Shown here piece after piece: positions 7,819 through 14,575 of a stretch of DNA of 18,559 bases (its first letter is position 1; each line of letters starts with the position of its first letter). The stretch is taken from positions 1 to 18,559 of the forward strand of contig JBPOIC010000015.1 of assembly GCA_052034865.1 (NCBI GenBank), written 5' to 3'. Position numbers and translations under genes: made by a program. The notes beneath the pieces are model-generated. The model saw only the letters and a program-made list of their open reading frames with translations. It was not told the DNA's origin and made no database searches. Source of the stretch: JBPOIC01 sp052034865. GTDB taxonomy: Bacteria; UBA10199; JADFYH01.

Positions 7819-7872
7819 AGTGAATGGAGGTGTTTGTATTAAACCATCGGCCCAGGCGTAGGGCGTATCGCC

Positions 7873-7894
7873 AGATGTCCCTACAGGAACATCT
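7873..7894. repeat. 22-bp palindrome with CCTACAGG core
   Basis: Reads AGATGTCCCTACAGGAACAT followed by CT. It pairs with itself except for one C-A pair and the central two bases. The minus strand contains TGTAGGGA, shared with the other TGTAGGG tags at 8001-8025 and 14357-14383. Confidence 0.55.
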
Positions 7895-7934
7895 CTCCGA
7901 CTGAATTGCACTCCACCTCCAGTATACACCCACC

Positions 7935-7977
7935 GACATCCTTCGCCCCTTCGACTTAACTCAGGACTCAGGATGTC
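7935..7977. repeat. 8-bp inverted repeat enclosing a CTTCGACTTAACTCAGGA tag
   Basis: GACATCCT (7935-7942) and AGGATGTC (7970-7977) are perfect reverse complements around a 27-base loop. The loop carries CCTTCGACTTAACTCAGGA. It resembles the CCTTCGACTACGCTCAGGA-type sequence widely dispersed in environmental bacterial genomes; that likeness is from memory. Confidence 0.55.
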
Positions 7978-8000
7978 CCATTTATTTTCTGGATTCTGAA

Positions 8001-8025
8001 GGGCGACCCATGAGTCGCCCCTACA
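8001..8025. repeat. GGGCGACCC palindromic tag, copy 1
   Basis: Bases 8001-8020 (GGGCGACCCATGAGTCGCCC) form a 20-bp palindrome with one C-A mismatch and are followed by CTACA. The reverse complement begins TGTAGGGGCGACTC. The same tag, in opposite orientation, is at 14357-14383 on the other side of the macroglobulin gene. Confidence 0.7.
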
Positions 8026-8041
8026 AGAAAATTGCACCCAA

Positions 8042-8070
8042 GCGATTGCTTCGCTCTGCTCGCAAGACGA
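8042..8070. repeat. GCTTCGCTCTGCTCGCAAGACGA tag, copy 1
   Basis: The reverse complement starts TCGTCTTGCGAG and ends GCAATC. The first 12 bases are identical to 14441-14452, and the GCAATC end is also found there (14468-14473). The two copies face each other across the macroglobulin gene. Confidence 0.65.
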
Positions 8071-8099
8071 AACTGTCGTCCTTCTTCTGTCTTTCTTCC

Positions 8100-11000
8100 T
8101 CACTCCTTGATTTCCGCTATCCGCGTCCGGCTACGGGCAAAAATCTCTGGCTCATAGAACTCGAAGGCCATCGCACCGGGCATCAGATAACGCCCCGCTG
8201 TTGTCGCACGTACAGGATAACGAATGTGATACACCCCCGCGGGCAGGAAGCGATCGGACCACAAGATGAGATCATCGCGAACCTCCTGGTGCGTAAAGCC
8301 GAAGTTCATTCCGTAATCTTCAGGAACAAGCACGTCATCGTAGGAATGAGATCGCAAAATGAATCGAGCGTTTTCATACTCTTCGGAATCATCCGTCTGA
8401 AACCCTTCGCTTTCTTCGGGATGCTCGTTACTTTTTAGCTGAAGCGCCGCCGAGCTAATCGCGAGGGTCATATCGATGGGCTCAAATCCGGAAGGAAGCA
8501 GATCCTGCACGACGACATAATTCATATCCTGCGGAACCACTAAAACCATGTGGCCTTTGTAATTTTCACCGACTTTGAATTCGGTGAGGGGTTTTTCCTC
8601 TTTGGTATCATTGAGTTCGTAATATTCGCGCGAAAGAATGAGCCCTTCTTCGCGAGTGGGGGTCTGATCGGGAGAAAGATAATATTTGAGAACCATGTCA
8701 TAGTAGAGGGTTCCAGCTCCCTCTTTCGACAATTGAAGATCGATGGGCATTTTCTGGCTCAAAAGATCTTTCATCGCGATTTTTTCTGAGCGCACCGCGA
8801 ACAGGTGCTCCCGATCAAAATTCTGTGTCAGCAAGGTTTTGCCGCCTAAGGCAACCGATGCTTTAAACTGCGTCTCCCCTTCCTGACTGATCTTCGAATA
8901 CTGAACAATCATTCCCGAGGTGTAGAGAGGATCCTGGGTGCAGAAAAAACAGCCGGCAGTTTTACGATTGAGAAGGAAGGCCAGGCCGCGTGGAATAAGG
9001 GGATCTTTCGGATCATGGTTTAAAAGCGCCCAAGAGGCGAGGGCGGTATTTTTGGTCGCCGTCGATGAAAAAAATCCGGAAGAGGGCCAACTGGTATGAC
9101 GGGGCTCCTGCTTTGAAAGCGAAAGAAGGCGTTTGTAAACTTCTGAACCATCAGCGGTGGACGAGGCATTTTTCATCGCCATCAGCAGGTAGGAAAGACC
9201 GCTCACGCTCATATTCTGGACTTCCTGATCGAGGTTGGCGAAATCCAGTGTGTTGTCCGAGGCGAGGGAAAGACTCCAGAGCCCATAAGCCTTTTCATCC
9301 GGAGTGAGAGAATACGGTGTGTGTGAGTACAGGCGAGCCCGAATATAACTTTCCAGTTTGTTCAGGGCGGTTTGATCAACCTCCGCTCCCTGTCGTTGAG
9401 CCGTCGTCAGGGCCCATAGGGTTTGCACACTCGCAAAATAATCCGGATCGCGGCTCTCCGGCCAGTAGCGTATGCCTCCGCCTGTCGGATCCTGATATTT
9501 TTTCACAAGCTCCGTCGTCAGTTTTTGAGCCCGTTCGTGAAGCAGTGCTTTTTTGGCCTCCAGCCCTTGAGTGTTTTTCAACTCTTCCTGGCGGAAAGGA
9601 GCGATGGAATCAAAAAAGGACTCTCCCAACTGATCAGTGAGCTGCCCGGTAAAAAGAATGGCCAGAAGCGCGGCAGATTTTTGCTCGGAGCAGGCATAAG
9701 GATAATCGATCAGGTGTTTTAATGAAGGGGCTGCAGCGAGGGCGAGAGAAGCCTTGAGCGTAAGATCGACTCCCCCACGATCTGGCGTGATGTTGGAGGG
9801 AAGATCGATTTTTTCGTGTTGTGGATCCTGGACCACTCCTGAGCTTGCCACCACCTCCGGAGCAAAACGGTCCTGAACGGGTAAACTTGTTTCGAGTCCA
9901 TCGAGTAAATTTCCCTGATCATCCAGGGCTTCAGCCGAGAAGGCAAGTCGACCCTCAGCCGAGCGGATTTTCATCTGAACAGGATAGGCCTTTTCAGTAC
10001 TGGCGGGAATATTGATCGGAAATTCCTGCATTGCCTGATCATTTGAAAAAATCGCATCGCCTGAAAGCGTGAGCCTGATTTTACCCTGTACCGGTTGAGG
10101 ATTGCGATTGTTGGCTACGATCTGACCGCGAATCTCATCTCCCCACACCGCAAATCGAGGCAGGGCGGCGCGTAATACGACGGGTCGTGTTGTCATGATT
10201 TTTGCCCGATTGCTACCCACGAGGTTGTGGTCGGAGAGAATTAAATCGGAGCCCACGGCCACTTGACCTGCTGGCCTGGAAGCGGCCGCCGCTTTGCGAT
10301 CGGTCTCAAACGCTTCGAAGGTTTTCGATTCAGAAATCGCCAGGGCCTCGATCACCCAGGTGGTGAGATCATCCGGCAGTTTGAAGCTGAAATCGACTTC
10401 TCCATTTTCGTTAGTGACCAGGTGTTTTTCAAAATCGGCGGTATCTTTAAAAACGCGGCGTTTCATCGAAGCCGGATTTTCTCCACCATCGCCGGCCTTC
10501 AGGAGTTTCAACAAGGAAGAAGAAATCACGTGATTGGGACGTCGGTAATAAAACTGTTTCACGAGATCGGGTAAGGGATAGTTTAAAAGACGCAAAACCG
10601 ACTCGTCTGCCACACTCACCATGAGATGGGATTTTACCGCCTTACCGGTGGCATCCTGAACTTTTAAATGGACCTTTACTTCATCGCCCGGGCGATAAAT
10701 TGCGGGCTGATCCCCTTGAGCTGGGCGGTTCGGCAAGATCGTGACATTCAGGCGCTTGCTTTCGGGCTCAATGTGCAATTCGGTCTCTCCATAAAAAAGC
10801 ATGGGAGGACGACCTTTCCCTGCGCCGCCGGAGGGAGCTTCTCGCCCGGCATGGGCGATCACACTCAAATAAAAATTCGGGATCATTCCTTCGGTAATCG
10901 GAATCTCAAGATGTGAGGCGTTCCCGCCTCCCAGCTCGACGACTTTGTATTCCAGTACCCGCCCGCGCTCGTAGGTGAGGAGGGCTTTGGTGACGGGTAC

Positions 11001-14000
11001 GAGCGATTTTATTAAGATCTTAGCTTTCTCTCCCACTTGATAGGACGACTTATCCGGCACCATTTCTATCTTGGCCGTTTCGTCCAGACGCCAGGGAACA
11101 TAGCCCTCACCCCAGGCGTAAATATCGGTGGCTGCCTGAATATCATTTCCTTTCTCATCCTTTCCTTTCGCTACAAAACGGTACTGACCGCCCTGATCGA
11201 TCGGGAAGGAGAGAGTTGCCTTTCCGGAGGAATCGGTTGTGCCATTCAAAACCGTTAACTTTGTATCTTTGGGTGCGTAGATCAAATCCCAGTTTCCACT
11301 GGGCAGGTGTTTTTGAATCATTTGATATTCGCGGCGATAAACTTCGACGGCGTAAGCTTTTGCGCCGGCCGCTTTTCCCTGGGTGTCGAGCGAGACGAGA
11401 TCAAGCTGCGCATTCTCCTTACTGCCATAAACCCATTTTTGCGGGCGCAGGCCTAAATAGAAATTCGCTTTGTGCACAATGACGGTTTCGGCTCCTGAGA
11501 CTTCCTGATTGGCAGGATCTTTCACATTCGCTTCAATCGTTAAGGTTTGGCTGGTCGGATATTTTTTAAGATTGGGCTTATATTGGATGAGAAGATTTCC
11601 CTGATCGTCCAGAGTCGCCGGTTTTAAGGAAAGAGGTTTTCCATGATCGTCATTTAAAAAATCGCTGGAAGGACCACGGGTGGAAGGCCCTTGCGAAAAG
11701 CTTTCATGGTCTTGATCTTCCGACATGGCATAGGAAGCGACGGTGTCGTATTCATACTCGCTCTCATAGCGCACAGACTCGAAATTCTCATCATCGGATC
11801 CTTTTCGGTAAAGCTCATCCGGATCCACAAAACTGAATTCTTCATATCCGGAAGGAGCAAAAAGATAGGTCCCCGTCATGATCGACCACTCGACCTTTGC
11901 CTTGCGCATGGGAGCCCCAAAAAAGTAATTGCCCTGCACACTGGCCTTTAACTCATCGCTGCTGATCAACTCTGGATTTTCGGTTTTCAAATCGACCTTA
12001 AACGAAGGCTTGCGGTAACTCGCTACCTGAAACTCACGGGTAAAACTCTGTTTCCCTAATTTCAAATTCAGACTGTAGTGGCCGCGCGGAATTTCATCAG
12101 AATTCTCCAGGGTGAATTTTCCTCCCACGATTCCACCAGTTTCGATGGAAATTTTTTCCTTAAAAATTTCTTTTCCAGCCGCATCTGTGACTCTCACATC
12201 TACCGACTCACCCGGTTTGATCATGAAATAACGCCCTTCACGCACCTGTCTTAAAAAGGATGAAAAATGCACTTCCTGACCCGGGCGATAGATCGGACGA
12301 TCGGTATAAAGGTAGGCAAAATAATGAAGTCCTTTGGTGAGAGGATAATTGTAACCGGTCAGCTCCATGTCTCTTTCACAGGCAAAAGCTTCCATTCCAG
12401 GCTGAATGACCTGGGCACACACATTGTTCACCTCACTCGCAGGAGTTGCGAGCATGGCCACGCCGTCAGATTGAGTTGTCGCCTGGGCACTCACTCCCTG
12501 CGATTCCTTGTCATAGTTTGGATAGTAAGTCAGATCGATGGGAAGATTTGCCAAAGGAGCGCCTGTTTCGATATCGGTCGCCCATAGAAGGGTATGATCG
12601 AGTTCGCGTTTCATCGCCAGGCCCACGCGACTTACCTGAATCATCGTGTAGGAGGTGAGTGGGTGTTGGTAAATATCCTTAGGCAAGGGAGTGTTGAGCG
12701 AGGGCTCTCCGATCACTTCCACCAGATAGATTCCCGAAGGCAGGCGGTGATCCGCAGCAAAAGAATCCGGAAGATTCGCAAGGTTGACCTCGAATGAAAA
12801 CGGCACATCGTTTTTGGAGGATGGGATGACGATGTTTTGCGTCAGATCGGGTTTAAGACGGGTCGAATCGATAATTTTGGTCTTGGGATCGATCGGAGCA
12901 TAAACCTGGCTATAACCAATCTCAACAAGCCCAGATGAATCAGGATTTCTAATTCTCTCCAGATCGACTTTTCGATTTCTTAAATTTCCATCGTAATCGG
13001 TAGACTTACTCCATTTAAAGAGTCTGAACTTTGCGGATTTGAGATTCACCCCCTGATAAGGAATCGTCAAAGGACCCTGTTGGGAAAGTAAGGTCTTTTT
13101 GATTGGGGTGTTGACCTGAGCGTAGGCATGATCGGTTTTTAAACGGTAAGTGACAGGGTTTTGCTGAGAGACAGCTCCCGATAAGGATCTGATCTGTTTA
13201 AGATCGACCGAAAGGGTGTAGGCCTGATTGTAATCGTTTAAAAAACTCGCACAGCCTCTGGAATAACCCTCCAACAATGAAGGCTTGCCCTGCTCATCGA
13301 GGGTATCAAAGGTTCCGTAATCCTGAAAATCGAAGCTGACCTGAAATTTCTTGCCCGGACCTTTTTCGGCGAAGGCCCCATGAAAGGCCTTCTCAAAACT
13401 TTTCTTTTCGATCATCTGATTGAAACTAAAACAGACCTGGCTATCAAACTGCACGACACTTTCCTTTTCAGGAGTAAGGGAGATTATCTGCCCTTCGGAT
13501 GCGCTCATCGCTTCAACCGAATCAAGCTTGAGCTCTTTCGCAGGAGTTTCGAAAGCAGCGCTGAAAAGGGAAGCCGTTCCCAAATCTCCCCGGTTTGCGC
13601 GTACTCCCTCAGGCAAACGGATCTGAAATTTTTCACCCCATGGTAAATCGTTTTCAATCTGAATCCGCAGGCGGTGATTTTCTTCAGACCAGACAAACTT
13701 CGACTTCACCGATATTTTCTCTTCCGCAGCATTTGCAAACTCGAGCTTCGATTCGACATCAGTGGGATTCATCGAGATATTGAATTCAAGATCGATAAAA
13801 GGATTTTTGGGAAGGACGGTTTGAGTTACATCATTTTTGTTGCTGGTTTCTGGAGAGGTTACCCTGGGACGAACGGTTGAAAATTTCCAGGACAGGGGTT
13901 GATCGAGTTTATACCCATCGACCGAAACAACACCGGCGGGAAGATCGATTTGATAAGAGGTGGCAGGTTCAAAAGGTTTTGCCGGGCGAAAGATAAATCC

Positions 14001-14315
14001 GTGCGTGCCCAGCCAGAAAAACTTTCCTTCCGTGGCGGGCATGATCTGCAGGGGAATTGCCTGATCGCGCCCGCTATCTAAGGTGGTTAAGGGAACGACC
14101 GCGTGATTGAACATCACCGTCACGCCTTCGGTGGAGATCGGCAGATTTTCTCCCTGCGGGGCATAGGTAAGAACCTTCAACTCACCCACAATCGAAGGCG
14201 TCTTTTTGAAAAGACCTGCCAGCCCACCAGGTCTTTTGTGCAAATAAACCGCTGCTCCCGCGACGATGGCTAAACCAAAGAAGGCAACCAGGATGAGTTT
14301 TATTTTTTTAGACAT
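8100..14315 (-). CDS. yfhM: Bacterial alpha-2-macroglobulin (YfhM/ECAM-like), thioester type
   Basis: Very large envelope protein (2071 aa) expected to trap attacking proteases: cleavage of a bait segment exposes a thioester that binds the protease covalently. Residues 6-24 form one hydrophobic segment, and no lipobox cysteine follows, so it seems membrane-anchored rather than a lipoprotein like the E. coli protein. The MG2 signature YTDRPIYRPGQ is at 670-680. A second YRPGDEVKVHLKV lies near 1205, with VADESVLRL near 1238. The probable bait region is about 1245-1288, before RRVFKDTADF. LPDDLTTWVIEA follows, then the thioester motif YPYACSEQ (C1542 to Q1545). The last 200 residues match the family's C-terminal receptor-like domain (DDLILWSDRFLPAG; RATTAGRYLMPG). 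An acidic insertion occupies about 836-890, and C1789/C1792 form an unusual CFFC. AAGGAAA precedes ATG 14315. pbpC is the gene directly upstream. Confidence 0.95.
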   Translation of the reverse strand: MSKKIKLILVAFFGLAIVAGAAVYLHKRPGGLAGLFKKTPSIVGELKVLTYAPQGENLPISTEGVTVMFNHAVVPLTTLDSGRDQAIPLQIMPATEGKFFWLGTHGFIFRPAKPFEPATSYQIDLPAGVVSVDGYKLDQPLSWKFSTVRPRVTSPETSNKNDVTQTVLPKNPFIDLEFNISMNPTDVESKLEFANAAEEKISVKSKFVWSEENHRLRIQIENDLPWGEKFQIRLPEGVRANRGDLGTASLFSAAFETPAKELKLDSVEAMSASEGQIISLTPEKESVVQFDSQVCFSFNQMIEKKSFEKAFHGAFAEKGPGKKFQVSFDFQDYGTFDTLDEQGKPSLLEGYSRGCASFLNDYNQAYTLSVDLKQIRSLSGAVSQQNPVTYRLKTDHAYAQVNTPIKKTLLSQQGPLTIPYQGVNLKSAKFRLFKWSKSTDYDGNLRNRKVDLERIRNPDSSGLVEIGYSQVYAPIDPKTKIIDSTRLKPDLTQNIVIPSSKNDVPFSFEVNLANLPDSFAADHRLPSGIYLVEVIGEPSLNTPLPKDIYQHPLTSYTMIQVSRVGLAMKRELDHTLLWATDIETGAPLANLPIDLTYYPNYDKESQGVSAQATTQSDGVAMLATPASEVNNVCAQVIQPGMEAFACERDMELTGYNYPLTKGLHYFAYLYTDRPIYRPGQEVHFSSFLRQVREGRYFMIKPGESVDVRVTDAAGKEIFKEKISIETGGIVGGKFTLENSDEIPRGHYSLNLKLGKQSFTREFQVASYRKPSFKVDLKTENPELISSDELKASVQGNYFFGAPMRKAKVEWSIMTGTYLFAPSGYEEFSFVDPDELYRKGSDDENFESVRYESEYEYDTVASYAMSEDQDHESFSQGPSTRGPSSDFLNDDHGKPLSLKPATLDDQGNLLIQYKPNLKKYPTSQTLTIEANVKDPANQEVSGAETVIVHKANFYLGLRPQKWVYGSKENAQLDLVSLDTQGKAAGAKAYAVEVYRREYQMIQKHLPSGNWDLIYAPKDTKLTVLNGTTDSSGKATLSFPIDQGGQYRFVAKGKDEKGNDIQAATDIYAWGEGYVPWRLDETAKIEMVPDKSSYQVGEKAKILIKSLVPVTKALLTYERGRVLEYKVVELGGGNASHLEIPITEGMIPNFYLSVIAHAGREAPSGGAGKGRPPMLFYGETELHIEPESKRLNVTILPNRPAQGDQPAIYRPGDEVKVHLKVQDATGKAVKSHLMVSVADESVLRLLNYPLPDLVKQFYYRRPNHVISSSLLKLLKAGDGGENPASMKRRVFKDTADFEKHLVTNENGEVDFSFKLPDDLTTWVIEALAISESKTFEAFETDRKAAAASRPAGQVAVGSDLILSDHNLVGSNRAKIMTTRPVVLRAALPRFAVWGDEIRGQIVANNRNPQPVQGKIRLTLSGDAIFSNDQAMQEFPINIPASTEKAYPVQMKIRSAEGRLAFSAEALDDQGNLLDGLETSLPVQDRFAPEVVASSGVVQDPQHEKIDLPSNITPDRGGVDLTLKASLALAAAPSLKHLIDYPYACSEQKSAALLAILFTGQLTDQLGESFFDSIAPFRQEELKNTQGLEAKKALLHERAQKLTTELVKKYQDPTGGGIRYWPESRDPDYFASVQTLWALTTAQRQGAEVDQTALNKLESYIRARLYSHTPYSLTPDEKAYGLWSLSLASDNTLDFANLDQEVQNMSVSGLSYLLMAMKNASSTADGSEVYKRLLSLSKQEPRHTSWPSSGFFSSTATKNTALASWALLNHDPKDPLIPRGLAFLLNRKTAGCFFCTQDPLYTSGMIVQYSKISQEGETQFKASVALGGKTLLTQNFDREHLFAVRSEKIAMKDLLSQKMPIDLQLSKEGAGTLYYDMVLKYYLSPDQTPTREEGLILSREYYELNDTKEEKPLTEFKVGENYKGHMVLVVPQDMNYVVVQDLLPSGFEPIDMTLAISSAALQLKSNEHPEESEGFQTDDSEEYENARFILRSHSYDDVLVPEDYGMNFGFTHQEVRDDLILWSDRFLPAGVYHIRYPVRATTAGRYLMPGAMAFEFYEPEIFARSRTRIAEIKE

Positions 14316-14356
14316 AAAGTTTCCTTAATTTCTACATCACATTTGTTGCAATTGGT

Positions 14357-14383
14357 TGTAGGGGCGATCCCACCGGGTCGCCC
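14357..14383. repeat. GGGCGATCCC palindromic tag, copy 2
   Basis: Begins TGTAGGGGCGATCC; GGGCGA-T-CCC pairs with GGGTCGCCC, leaving one bulged T. It matches the reverse complement of 8001-8025 at both ends (TGTAGGGGCGA and GGGTCGCCC), so the two copies are inverted relative to each other. Confidence 0.7.
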
Positions 14384-14440
14384 TCAATGTTTTATTAAAA
14401 TTGCAAACGTCCGCTGAATGAAGATCGCAAGGCGCCCATA

Positions 14441-14473
14441 TCGTCTTGCGAGGAGCGTAGCGACGTGGCAATC
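14441..14473. repeat. TCGTCTTGCGAG tag, copy 2
   Basis: TCGTCTTGCGAGGAGCGTAG, then CGACGTGGCAATC. It is the inverted counterpart of 8042-8070, with an identical 12-base start and a GCAATC end; the middle differs by substitutions and a few added bases. Confidence 0.65.
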
Positions 14474-14493
14474 CATACAAGAAAGGTATTTGC

Positions 14494-14513
14494 GGGCGAA
14501 GCCTGTATCGCCC
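14494..14513. repeat. GGGCGA/TCGCCC hairpin
   Basis: GGGCGA (14494-14499) and TCGCCC (14508-14513) form a 6-bp stem with an 8-base loop. The arms are the same as in the neighbouring TGTAGGGGCGA tag, but the loop differs. Confidence 0.5.
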
Positions 14514-14575
14514 TGCCGAAAGGTTTATTCTCCATTTTTCTATCTCCTGTTTTCATCTCCTCTTTTGACTGCCCC

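Larger units (their letters stand above)
7819..8099. other. Non-coding stretch packed with palindromic tags
   Basis: This 281-base gap lies between the convergent ends of the NAD kinase and macroglobulin genes. Frames across it are open by chance, but they read through palindromes and overlap real genes, so no gene is called. It holds at least four different short repeat types, listed separately. No tRNA, transposase remnant or clear terminator with a T-run was found. Confidence 0.7.
14316..14575. other. Gap between pbpC and the macroglobulin gene, with tags
   Basis: These 260 bases separate two co-directional minus-strand genes. They hold the macroglobulin ribosome-binding site (next to 14315) and three palindromic tags listed separately. 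No further gene is supported. A promoter for the macroglobulin gene could lie here, but no convincing -35/-10 pair was picked out. Confidence 0.6.

Noticed and set aside
7546..8103. 185-codon minus-strand open frame over the tag nest
   Set aside because: It overlaps the NAD kinase end, reads through several palindromes, and has no recognisable protein pattern or ribosome-binding site.
9065..13880. Many plus-strand open frames of 60-107 codons opposite the macroglobulin gene
   Set aside because: They are antisense shadows of a well-supported gene and show no family motifs or consistent ribosome-binding sites.
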